A stretch of 64,000 bases of DNA from Limnobaculum zhutongyuii (GTDB taxonomy: Bacteria > Pseudomonadota > Gammaproteobacteria > Enterobacterales > Enterobacteriaceae): contig NZ_CP034752.1 in NCBI RefSeq assembly GCF_004295645.1, forward strand, positions 1,922,001 through 1,986,000, given 5' to 3'. The notes under the pieces are model-generated. The model was not told where the DNA came from. It saw nothing but the letters and a program-made list of their open reading frames with translations, and did not search any database. Below, one piece after another: positions 17,005 through 26,000 of this stretch (the stretch's first letter is position 1; every line of letters starts with the position of its first letter). The position numbers were made by a program, and so were the translations under genes.

Positions 17005-18138
17005 CTATAAAAACACCGACTCTATTCGACCATCAATATAATAGATAACCTCATGGGCCTCTTCAGGTACCGGCAATTCCAGTTTAGTTAACATACGGTC
17101 CATCACCATATCGGGTACTGCATATGTACGTGCACTATTCTGCTGTTTCCACTTCACATAGGGTACTTCTATATAGACCACCCTGACCCGAGAGTTATAG
17201 CTAACAAACAGATTTATCAGCTGTTGACGCATCTGATGGGTAATATTGGTCGCATTCCAGACAAAATTTTCGCTGCGTCGTAACTTCTCTCTCGCCTGTT
17301 GTTTCGCCTGTTGAACCACCCAGCCATTTGCCATTTTGTCATCAGGTGCAATACGATGCTGGCGGCGAATATCATCCAGACTAATTACCGATAATCCCAG
17401 GCAATATTGCTGAATATAACTATCTTTGCCCATTCCCGGTAATCCAGAGAGCAAAGTTACCTGACTTTGATAATCACCATAAGGTTGATAGTCCGGTGGT
17501 GCATTATCGGTAGAAAAGTAACGATACCGAGCTTCTGCAGAAGGAAACTTTCTAGCCTGTCGCCAGCACTGCTGTTCATGACAATACAGCTCAAACAGTT
17601 CAATACGATTTAGTAATTCTTCTGTATCAGCGCATTCCCGCCCCAGTACATCCGCTTTGGCCAACAGAGCCAGTAAATGGCTATCTACCCGCAGTGAAGC
17701 AGAAAACAGCGATTTTTGTGGATCCGGCTTCTCCATCACCCATAGTGGTAATCCGTGATAGCGCACCAAAGCGGCTATCATTTCTCGTATAGCAAAGGGA
17801 GCAGCCAGCTCCTTAAACAGTATCTGACGCGTAGTCAGCTCGCCTTTGCGGGCATGTCCTGGTGAAACAATATGACCATCGTGGTCGGTTCGGGTAGTAC
17901 TGCGTTTTTCTACATCGTGAAGCAGCGCGGCACTCCACAAAACTTCCTGCTGCAACACCGGCAACTGCTGATATTCAGATAAGGATATCAGCGCTGCCAG
18001 CACGCTCCGGGTATGTACAGAGACATCCCCTTCAGCATGATGAATCGGGTCCTGCATTACACCACTCATATCAGCAACCCATGAGAAATTTTGCTGCAGG
18101 AACCGCCACGATTTGTCACTACTCAACATCCAGTTCAT
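17005..18138 (-). CDS. HD-domain polynucleotide kinase/phosphoesterase (RNA end healing)
   Basis: Two-domain protein of 377 residues. Residues about 30-165 form an HD phosphohydrolase domain (VHTRSVL with His42; ALLHDVEKRS with His74-Asp75; later GHARKGE and RYHGLPLW). Residues from about 226 form a P-loop kinase: LLSGLPGMGKDS, then VISLDDIRRQ with the probable general-base aspartate and the NATNITHQMR lid. The order matches HD-Pnk enzymes such as that characterised from Runella, which remove 2',3'-phosphates and phosphorylate 5'-OH ends. The phosphate loop ends GKD instead of GKS/T. Its ATG overlaps the RNA ligase stop (ATGA), so the two are translationally coupled. No name is standard. Confidence 0.85.
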   Translation of the reverse strand: MNWMLSSDKSWRFLQQNFSWVADMSGVMQDPIHHAEGDVSVHTRSVLAALISLSEYQQLPVLQQEVLWSAALLHDVEKRSTTRTDHDGHIVSPGHARKGELTTRQILFKELAAPFAIREMIAALVRYHGLPLWVMEKPDPQKSLFSASLRVDSHLLALLAKADVLGRECADTEELLNRIELFELYCHEQQCWRQARKFPSAEARYRYFSTDNAPPDYQPYGDYQSQVTLLSGLPGMGKDSYIQQYCLGLSVISLDDIRRQHRIAPDDKMANGWVVQQAKQQAREKLRRSENFVWNATNITHQMRQQLINLFVSYNSRVRVVYIEVPYVKWKQQNSARTYAVPDMVMDRMLTKLELPVPEEAHEVIYYIDGRIESVFL

Positions 18139-18845
18139 TTCGGGCCTCCTGTTGCATCTCGTTCATAATAAAGTGGTGCTCGTTGCCAGTTACTCTTCCA
18201 GTGAATATCGGTTTTAACGTGATTCTTTCGTACGTACTTAAATACGTTATGAGAAAAATCTGCTACCGGATAAGCATCACTATTGCGGGTAACGATTCCC
18301 TCCATCGAACAACGTTGATGGGAATGAGTATCCCAGGATTCAAAATGACTATCCTGACCGGCGTGCTGAAGAATCAGGTGGCTAAACTCTGATTCACTGG
18401 TTGTAGCAACAATATCTAATTGTGGAATACGCGGAAAATCAAACAGCGCGGCGTAAAAACCGACTTCTTCCCAGCTTAACCACATATCTTTATGACGTAC
18501 GGCAAATACAAAAAAATAATCTTCCAGCTTGTGATACTCAATGGAATGAATGGCATACAGATTTTCACCAAAAATCTCTATATCACCTAAATCATCTTTG
18601 AGTAGTTGCCAACGTTGGCGAATTTGCCGGGTCCAGGCCGATTGTGTCGGTGCGGCATGAGAGCGGGCAAATACTCCATATTTATTCAGGCAGTTATTTT
18701 CACCATCCAATTTCTCGGTATGTACCAGATTAGATATGTTTTCAATATCACGCCACCACTGATGGTTGATACGATCGTCACTGGTGGTTCCCGGAGAAAA
18801 TGGATAATGGTAAGTTCTGCCATATTTTCTCGATTGCATATCCAT
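18135..18845 (-). CDS. Rnl2-type RNA ligase
   Basis: ATP-dependent RNA ligase of the Rnl2 nucleotidyltransferase group, 236 residues. Motif I is TEKLDGENN with Lys45 as the likely adenylated residue. Motif III is FGENLYAIHSI (about 92-102), motif IV is MEGIVTR (181-187), and motif V is VFKYVRKNH (201-209). The C-terminal RNA-binding domain of T4 Rnl2 seems absent, so this is a minimal ligase core. With the overlapping HD-Pnk gene it forms an RNA break-repair operon: the kinase/phosphatase prepares ends and the ligase seals them. The transposon begins 78 bp upstream and may have altered its promoter. Confidence 0.87.
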   Translation of the reverse strand: MDMQSRKYGRTYHYPFSPGTTSDDRINHQWWRDIENISNLVHTEKLDGENNCLNKYGVFARSHAAPTQSAWTRQIRQRWQLLKDDLGDIEIFGENLYAIHSIEYHKLEDYFFVFAVRHKDMWLSWEEVGFYAALFDFPRIPQLDIVATTSESEFSHLILQHAGQDSHFESWDTHSHQRCSMEGIVTRNSDAYPVADFSHNVFKYVRKNHVKTDIHWKSNWQRAPLYYERDATGGPK

Positions 18846-18905
18846 AATGCTAATCCACTTTTCAGATGCACATTATTTCATTACGAGACTATCCGACATT
18901 GGTAT

Positions 18906-18919
18906 TCCGCAATTGCGGA
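18906..18919. repeat. Perfect 14-bp palindrome upstream of the RNA ligase
   Basis: TCCGCAATTGCGGA is a perfect palindrome centred about 67 bp upstream of the ligase start codon. It is of the size and symmetry of a dimeric repressor site, and its last base is the first base of the transposon target duplication. Binding factor unknown. Confidence 0.6.
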
Positions 18920-18923
18920 CTAA
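18919..18923. repeat. Left target-site duplication (ACTAA)
   Basis: ACTAA directly precedes the left inverted repeat and recurs directly after the right one at 26096-26100. A 5-bp duplication is the hallmark of Tn3-family insertion. Confidence 0.95.
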
Positions 18924-18963
18924 GGGGTTTGAGGGCCAATGGGGCGAAAACCTACGCTAAGCG
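18924..18963 (+). repeat. Left terminal inverted repeat, 40 bp
   Basis: Begins GGGGTTTGAGGG and ends CTACGCTAAGCG. It is identical over 40 bases to the reverse complement of 26056-26095. The GGGG outer end and TAAG inner end match the Tn3-family pattern. Confidence 0.97.
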
Positions 18964-19016
18964 ATAGACCATCAAATAAACAATGGGTTGCCTTATCGTA
19001 TGAGATACCAATAGTG

Positions 19017-19051
19017 ACTGCCTCCGATCTCTATTATGTTTCGGTGGCAGT
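19017..19051. other. Stem-loop downstream of the KTSC gene
   Basis: ACTGCC-T-CCGA pairs with TCGG-T-GGCAGT around a 13-base loop, 12 bp beyond the KTSC stop on the minus strand. No T run follows, so it may end the cargo transcript or shield its 3' end. Confidence 0.45.
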
Positions 19052-19062
19052 TCATTCATAGG

Positions 19063-19275
19063 TTATCCCACTTGAGACTCTCGATAATTATTCTTTATGG
19101 AGCTATGAAAAAATTTACCGTGTGATTCTGCCCCATCAAATTCATACCAACTTGCAAGCGGAAAATCATAGTAATTCCATACTGCACCACTATTAAATTC
19201 AATCTCTAATGTAGAAATAGATTCGTCGTACCCGATACTCCGAATCATGTTTGATGAAATACTTCTTCGTTCCAT
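19063..19275 (-). CDS. KTSC-domain small protein
   Basis: About 70 residues with the KTSC pattern: serine pair and S-N-MI near the start (RRSISSNMIRSIGYDES), LEIEFNSGAVWNYYDFP in the middle, and a C-terminal ESHGKFFHSSIKNNYRE. The start is the ATG at 19275, with GGAG seven bases upstream; a GTG eleven codons earlier would overlap herA. It is 16 bp downstream of the HerA-like gene on the same strand, so it is almost certainly co-transcribed with sir2-herA. Biochemical role unknown; it may be an accessory or nucleic-acid-binding subunit, which is inference from position. Confidence 0.75.
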   Translation of the reverse strand: MERRSISSNMIRSIGYDESISTLEIEFNSGAVWNYYDFPLASWYEFDGAESHGKFFHSSIKNNYRESQVG

Positions 19276-19291
19276 TTTTACACTCCATTGG

Positions 19292-21052
19292 TTATATTTT
19301 CTGTTCACGTATTTTAGTTACAACAATTTTATAATTATCAGCATCGAGAGAAAATGTTTTTGTCCAACATTCAATTAACTTTGGATCTTCACTTGTAGGT
19401 CTTGGGTGATTCAATTTCAATCGAACTCTTGAGGGAATTTTTATAGCCTCACCTGAAATAACTGCCTCACCTATACGCAAAGACGAAAGAAGGTCCATAA
19501 GACTATTTAAATTATCGGGTGCTGATGATTTTACTATAGATTGATCGCTTGAATTGGTAAGCCTAAGAGCTATCAACGTACCAATTTGGGAAATTATAGT
19601 CTCTGACAACTCCGAGGGGCGTTGAGAAATGACTAGTGCTCCTACGCCAAATTTTCTACCCTCTTTAAATATTTTTTCAACTGCGGCTTTTGAATAATTA
19701 CTCTTATCATTTTTCCCTAGATACGTATGAGCTTCCTCGAATGCCAAGAGCAGTGGTCTTTGCTTACCGGTATATGACTCTTTACGTCCCCAGAACATGC
19801 TGTCGTAAACAAACCGCGTAATCAAGCCTATGGTTATGTCTAGAACCTCAAATGGGACACCGCTAAGATCTAGTATTGTTAATCTCTGCTCACATCCTAT
19901 CCAGTCAGCTAGTAAATCATGCAAATCTTTTTCAGAATCTGCCGTTTTATAATCTCCGGGATTGAAGAGAAAGTCATATCTCGTATCTCTAAGACGAGAA
20001 AGTAATTTTTTCTCATAAGCAAAATACTCTGTATGCTTGGACTTATAAGGAGCAGCAGTACCCATTGAATAAGGCTCAAATGTCGCAGGTGTCAATGTTT
20101 CTGCGTCTCCAGAATTCTTTTCTTGAGCAGTTTTCTTAGTTTGTTCATCTTTCGTTGTAGAAGAAAATGATGCATTAAGATACCAATTCATCTCATGCCA
20201 CAACCGCCTTGCACTAAAAGGGATTGGTGAATCTGCTGTAACAAGATCTCCATTAACAATACCAGCCTTTAAATTTATATTTTCCTTCTTTAGCTCAGTT
20301 ACAAGGTCCCTCAGTAATCGATATTCTATTTTTTGTTCATCACGATGATCTGCCCCCACTAAAAAATATGCAAGCTCCTCAAATGTCATAAGCCAAAAAG
20401 GTATTACTAATGGAGACCCTGCCTCATTAATTCTAAGCACTTTGGCATCAGGAAATGCAGATGCATATTCACCGTGCGGGTCTACCAATATAATTCTTGA
20501 ACCAACATAACCATGTAAAATAGATTTCAAAATACTGACAGTAGTATTGGATTTTCCGCTACCTGTTGAGCCTAAAATTCCACAGTGGCGTAAAATTAAG
20601 TTATGAGTATCTACATAAACACCTAAGTTTTCAGATGAAGAATGTTTTCCAATTTCAATGGAACCTGCATCCTTTTCACCATAAATTTCAAATAAGTCGT
20701 ATTCAATTACAAGGTGTACTTCATCACCTATTGTAGGATAAGTGCCCACTCCTTTTTCAAACTCACTGTCACCGATTTTTTCGCCAATCAGTTGTACTGA
20801 AAGAAATTTTGAGCTTACTCTATACTCATCATCACTACTATCTGTGAATGGTCTGTCACTTACCGCAGCAACGATAGCGTAGATAGTAATATTTCCCATT
20901 GGCATTTTTACAAATGTGCCAATCTGGCCAATTTTATACAGTCGACCATTGATTATTGGTGCAGCGGAAGGTATTTCTGATGAAACTTCCACCTCTACAG
21001 TACTGGAATCCACACGAATAACCTTTCCTAAATATGTAGAATCAGTCTTCAT
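19292..21052 (-). CDS. HerA-like DNA-translocase ATPase of a SIR2-HerA defence system
   Basis: FtsK/HerA-family ATPase, 586 residues. An N-terminal beta-barrel (HAS-barrel-like, about residues 1-120) precedes the motor. Walker A is GSTGSGKS at 161-168, Walker B is LLLAFEEAH at 434-442, and the HerA sensor region VISQRPSELSETIISQIGTLIALRLTN lies at about 474-500. Residues 290-330 are a low-complexity, charged insertion. The start overlaps the SIR2 gene end by 11 bp, so the products are probably made in step. SIR2-HerA pairs are known anti-phage systems in which HerA hexamers assemble with SIR2 subunits. The gene is AT-rich compared with its chromosome. Confidence 0.92.
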   Translation of the reverse strand: MKTDSTYLGKVIRVDSSTVEVEVSSEIPSAAPIINGRLYKIGQIGTFVKMPMGNITIYAIVAAVSDRPFTDSSDDEYRVSSKFLSVQLIGEKIGDSEFEKGVGTYPTIGDEVHLVIEYDLFEIYGEKDAGSIEIGKHSSSENLGVYVDTHNLILRHCGILGSTGSGKSNTTVSILKSILHGYVGSRIILVDPHGEYASAFPDAKVLRINEAGSPLVIPFWLMTFEELAYFLVGADHRDEQKIEYRLLRDLVTELKKENINLKAGIVNGDLVTADSPIPFSARRLWHEMNWYLNASFSSTTKDEQTKKTAQEKNSGDAETLTPATFEPYSMGTAAPYKSKHTEYFAYEKKLLSRLRDTRYDFLFNPGDYKTADSEKDLHDLLADWIGCEQRLTILDLSGVPFEVLDITIGLITRFVYDSMFWGRKESYTGKQRPLLLAFEEAHTYLGKNDKSNYSKAAVEKIFKEGRKFGVGALVISQRPSELSETIISQIGTLIALRLTNSSDQSIVKSSAPDNLNSLMDLLSSLRIGEAVISGEAIKIPSRVRLKLNHPRPTSEDPKLIECWTKTFSLDADNYKIVVTKIREQKI

Positions 21053-22235
21053 TTATAGATACCTCAATTTCACTACTACGACCAGAATTACCAACTAAGA
21101 ACTCAACCAAATAATTAAAATCACCAAGCAAGAATTTTTCATCTTCGGCATTCCAAAAACTATCACATTTTTCTTTGTTTTTTAGCTCGGATTGGCCAAA
21201 GGACCATTTTCCTAATGTTCCGTTTATAATCGCAGTTGTTGGTCCGAATACAGATAGATTTAGATATCCTGCTGAGAGTGAATGTAGTTTTTTAACGTCA
21301 CTGTCTGCATAAAAAAACACTACAACACTAAGCCTGTTGTTTTGCCTCAAGCAATTAAAAATAATTTCATTAATATGCTGATCTAAAAATGAGTATCCGG
21401 TAAAAATGAATAATAGCTCACTGCTCAATAAATAGTTTTTAAGGCGATCGAAGTAAACTAGAAAAGGTTGCCTACGAGATAGATCATATTTTTCTTTTGA
21501 TGGGTAAATAACTATCTCATTTTTCTCTTCTTCAATTTTATCTATTTTCCCAAGACGTATAACTTTATGCGACTTCAGATTCTCTCTTTTTTTCCAAAAC
21601 CAACTAAGAGAACCATGTATCTTCCATAGTCTAATCCAGTTCTGAGTTAGATCATTTCTACGAACAAGTGTTTCAACACTTTCTTGCCAAAAAAATGGTT
21701 CATAAGAACCAACAAATCCATCAAAATACGGAGCGCGAATAGCTTCAAGAGATTTTTCTATTACCAGATCATAATTTGTAGTAAAAATCTCTTTTGAAAA
21801 ATCTCTGTTTTGCATGTTTAACCACGCAAAAAATTTCTTTGGGGCAGTCAGATTCGCACTAACTTCTTTCTCCGTGATTAGATTATAAATATTTTTGCAA
21901 ATTTCAACATCCAGTTCACGTGCATTTATACCAGAAACCCCGAGAAATTCTCTATCAGACCTTTCTTCAGTAATTTCGCGAATCCGTCTTATCTGATTAA
22001 GAATATCTTCAATGCTAATTATTTCATCAGGTCTTGATAAGTCAGTTTTAATTATATGAAAATAATACAATAATGGTCCTGTTAACGCACTTTCGACTTG
22101 TTCAGTTAATTGAGATATATTTGGTAAGCCCAAAGCACAGGAGGTACCGGCCCCCATAAAAAAACCAATATTTTTAGCGTAGGATAGTTGACTTTTTAGC
22201 TCACGAATTTCTTTGAGTAGATTTATTTCTTCCAT
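21042..22235 (-). CDS. SIR2-like NADase of a SIR2-HerA defence system
   Basis: SIR2-fold protein of 397 residues. NAD-binding motifs: FFMGAGTSCALGLP (GAGTS 28-32), IFTTNYDLVIE (152-160), KIHGSLSWFW with catalytic-type His207, and IFTGYSFLDQHINEI (278-291). This GAG/TTNYD/HGS/GYSxxD pattern is that of SIR2 defence effectors, which destroy NAD+ on phage infection, and not of protein deacetylase sirtuins with zinc modules. AGGGAA eight bases before the ATG supports the start. It lies 80 bp downstream of tnpR in the same direction, so it may have its own promoter or use that of tnpR. Confidence 0.92.
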   Translation of the reverse strand: MEEINLLKEIRELKSQLSYAKNIGFFMGAGTSCALGLPNISQLTEQVESALTGPLLYYFHIIKTDLSRPDEIISIEDILNQIRRIREITEERSDREFLGVSGINARELDVEICKNIYNLITEKEVSANLTAPKKFFAWLNMQNRDFSKEIFTTNYDLVIEKSLEAIRAPYFDGFVGSYEPFFWQESVETLVRRNDLTQNWIRLWKIHGSLSWFWKKRENLKSHKVIRLGKIDKIEEEKNEIVIYPSKEKYDLSRRQPFLVYFDRLKNYLLSSELLFIFTGYSFLDQHINEIIFNCLRQNNRLSVVVFFYADSDVKKLHSLSAGYLNLSVFGPTTAIINGTLGKWSFGQSELKNKEKCDSFWNAEDEKFLLGDFNYLVEFLVGNSGRSSEIEVSINED

Positions 22236-22315
22236 ATTTTTAATTCCCTATCATAATTTGTTATTGTATGACCTGATCTCTGCTTAGAATAGTTTGTTTT
22301 AAATCATGGTTAATA

Positions 22316-22888
22316 TTATCTTTCTGATGATTTTTGATTATTTTCCGATTTTTTTAACCGAAAATAAGTAGCCCGAGAAACCCCAGTCTTTTCTAGGATT
22401 ATTTTTTCTGATTGCTTCTGATTGATTAATTGCCTGACAAGTGCTGCTTTCGAGTGCGGTTTCCGTCCAAATTTGACACCGGATGCCATAGCGAAAATTC
22501 TGCCATCATTAGTGCGTTCCAGAAGACGTTCTCGTTCTGCTTCTGCAACAGCTGCCAAAATTTGAATCACCATTTTCCCCATAGTTCCTTCTGTACTTAG
22601 TCCGTTCTCCAGAAAACGAATGGCTATTCCCTTTTTATAGCAAGCATCAACAATGTGGATCATGTCTGCGGTATTGCGACCAAGCCGATCCATTTTGGTA
22701 CAAATAATGATGTCATCCTTTTCTGCACGGGCAAGTAGCCGTTGTAACCCTTCACGCTCATCCGTGGCTCCTGACATCATATCAGTAAAAATCCGGTCAT
22801 CTCTGACACCTACAGATTTCAGCTCCATAATCTGTACCGTCAGTTTCTGATGGCTGGTTGATACTCTTGCATATCCCAGTAATGCCAT
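22316..22888 (-). CDS. tnpR: Tn3-family resolvase (serine recombinase)
   Basis: Site-specific recombinase of 190 residues that resolves cointegrates at res. The N-terminal catalytic domain has YARVSTSHQ with Ser10 as nucleophile, the MDRLGRNTADM motif, and the long E-helix MGKMVIQILAAVAEAERERLLERTNDG. The C-terminus (ILEKTGVSRATYFRL) is a helix-turn-helix. It is divergent from tnpA across the res region. Full length; no defect seen. Confidence 0.96.
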   Translation of the reverse strand: MALLGYARVSTSHQKLTVQIMELKSVGVRDDRIFTDMMSGATDEREGLQRLLARAEKDDIIICTKMDRLGRNTADMIHIVDACYKKGIAIRFLENGLSTEGTMGKMVIQILAAVAEAERERLLERTNDGRIFAMASGVKFGRKPHSKAALVRQLINQKQSEKIILEKTGVSRATYFRLKKSENNQKSSER

Positions 22889-23047
22889 ATTGGTCTCACA
22901 AATCGATATTGATACTGCGTAGTATCATAAAGTATAAATCGCGATTTTTGATACTCATGTTTGAAGTCGTTTTGAGTGGTCTCAAAACTTATAACATTTG
23001 AGATAGTTAAAAATAGACCTAAGTCATAGTTACGCAAGGAGTGCTGG
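22889..23047. promoter_or_regulatory. Resolution (res) site and divergent tnpR/tnpA promoters
   Basis: The 159 bp between tnpR and tnpA contain two clear inverted-repeat subsites: TGATACT-GCGT-AGTATCA at 22910-22927 and TTTTGAG-TGGT-CTCAAAA at 22970-22987, with further half sites (TTTGATACT near 22946). This is the layout expected of resolvase binding sites, which also serve to repress both genes. Confidence 0.8.
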
Positions 23048-26000
23048 ATGCCTATCGATTTTTTGACTGAAGAGCAGAAGCAAAATTATGGATGTTATGC
23101 GGCAGAGCCGAACGAGGTACAACTGGCCCGTTATTTTATTCTGGACGAAAATGACCTGACATTCATCGCACAAAGGCGCGGGGACCAAAACCGTCTTGGC
23201 ATAGCCCTTCAACTAACATCAGTCCGATTTTTAGGCGCGTTCCTGTCTGATTTGACTCTGATTCCGCAAAATGTACAAACCTTTGTTGCCACGCAACTTT
23301 CAATCAGTCGGACTGACATTCTGGCTGAATACGCAAAACGCGAACCAACCCGCTGGGAGCATTACGCTCAAATCAAAAAATATTATTACTATCATGATTT
23401 CGGGGAGTTTCCGTGGACCTTCAGATTGAACCGGTTGCTGTATACCCGAGCTTGGATTAGCAACGAACGCCCCAGCCTGATGTTCGATTTCGCCACCGCA
23501 TGGCTGGTACAGCATAAAATTTTATTACCAGGAGCCACAACACTCTCCAGAGTGATCACCGAAATCCGTGAACGAGCAGCTCACCGTCTTTGGCAAAGAT
23601 TACTGGCATTGCCTAATGATGAACAGAAACAACAACTGGATGAATTACTGAGCTTTAGCGAAGGCCAGAGAGTATCCATGTTCGAGCAACTGAAAAAAGG
23701 CCCGGTGACAATCAGTAGTCCTGCGTTTAATGATGCACTTGATCGTTATAATAAATTGCACCAACTGGGTTTTCAGCAACTCGATTTTACAGGCCTTCCA
23801 CCGGCTCAGCTAAAAAGTCTTGCCCGCTATGCCAATGTTACCTCGGTAAAAAAGATAGCTCGTATACCCATGAAGAAACGTACAGCGATACTTATTGCCT
23901 TTGTTAAATCATTAGAGGTCATTGCGCTGGATGAAGCCATCGATGTTTTGGATATGCTAATCACTAATATTGCCGGAGAGGCTAAAAAAGCAGGGCAAAA
24001 GAAGCGGTTGAGGACGCTGAAGGACTTGGACCGCTCTTCGTTGATACTGGCAAAAGCCTGCGCACTCTTGCTGGATGAGGTAACTGATGATGCGCACCTC
24101 CGAAAATCGATTTTTTCCTGTATTCCCAAAGAAAGACTGGCTGAGTCGGTAAAAATGGTCAACGAGTTGGCCCGACCGGCAGACAATAATTTCCACGATG
24201 AAATGATTGAACAATATGGACGAGTTCGCCGTTTTCTGCCCAGAGTGCTCAGGGAATTAACTTTTCTGGCCGCCCCGGCGGGAGAACATACTCTGGCAGC
24301 TTTTAACTATTTATCGTCGCTAGGCACTTCAAAAAAGCACATCCTTGACGATGCCCCGAAAAATATTATTACTGGTGCCTGGAAGCGTCTGGTTTTTGAC
24401 GAAGAAGGCCGAGTAAGACGGCCTGGCTATTCACTATGCCTGCTGGAGCGGTTTCAGGATGCATTAAGGCGGCGGGATATTTATCTTGAGAATAGCGATC
24501 GTTGGGGAGACCCACGGTCAAAGCTATTACAAGGGACAGAATGGCAAGCTCAACGCATCCCTGTCTGTCGAGCATTAGGTCACCCAGTCAATGCTCGGCA
24601 GGCAACAGAAAAGCTTGCTCAGCAGTTAGATTTTGCCTGGAAAACAGTAGCTGATGGTTTTGATGATAATGCGTCAGTCCATATAGAACACGGAGGAAAA
24701 TATCCTACGTTGACTATCAGCAGCCTTGAGAAACTGGATGAATCACCAAGTCTGATAGCTCTCAACAGGCAAGTCAGGCGTCTTTTACCTTTGGTGGATC
24801 TGACGGAGCTATTACTGGAAATCAATGCCCATACAGGATTTGCCGAAGAATTTACCCATGTCAGCGAGTCGAATGCGCGAGCGAAAGATCTGCATATCAG
24901 CATTTGTGCTGTATTACTGGCAGAAGCCTGCAACATTGGCTTTGAACCATTAATTAAGCACAATATTCCATCATTAACCCGGCATCGTCTTAGCTGGGTG
25001 AAACAAAATTATTTTCGGGCCGAAACGCTTATCAAAGCTAATGCTCGCCTGGTTGATTACCAGGCTACGCTCAGTCTGGCTCAGCGATGGGGTGGAGGAG
25101 AAGTCGCTTCTGCTGATGGTATGCGTTTTGTTACGCCAGTTAAAACGATTAACGCCGGCCCCAATAGAAAGTACTTTGGCTCCAATCGTGGAATTACCTG
25201 GTACAACTTTATCTCCGATCAGTTTTCTGGTTTTCACGGCATTGTTGTACCGGGTACGTTGAGAGACTCAATCTTTGTTCTGGAGGGGTTACTTGAACAG
25301 CAAACGGGGTTGAATCCACAAGAAATTATGACTGACACAGCAGGTGCCAGCGATTTGATATTCGGTCTGTTCTGGCTTTTGGGATACCAGTTTTCCCCGC
25401 GTCTGGCGGATGCCGGAGAGGCTGTTTTCTGGCGTGTGGATAAAAATGCGGATTACGGCCCTCTCGATGACCTGGCCCGTGGTTGCATTAATCTGGCACT
25501 GATTGAGGCGAACTGGGACGATATGATGCGGATTGCGGGTTCTCTTAAATTGGGAACTGTACAAGCATCGGAGCTAATCCGCAGTTTATTGAAGAGTACG
25601 CGCCCGTCCAGTCTGGCACAGGCCATCATTGAAGCGGGGCGAATAAATAAAACGCTTTACCTGCTGAATTATATTGATGATGAAGATTATCGTCGTCGAA
25701 TACTAACGCAACTAAACCGGGGGGAAGGGAGACACAGTGTGGCTCGCGCCATTTGTCATGGTCAACGTGGCGAAATCAGAAAACGCTATCGCGAAGGGCA
25801 AGAGGATCAACTGGGATCATTGGGGCTGGTAACAAATGCTGCTGTTTTATGGAATACGCTGTATATGCAGGAAGCCCTTGGACATATTAATACCGATAGT
25901 CAGCCTGGTGAAATTAATGAAGACGATATATCCAGATTATCGCCATTGATGCATGGCCATATCAATATGTTAGGGCATTACTCATTCACCTTGTCTGAAA

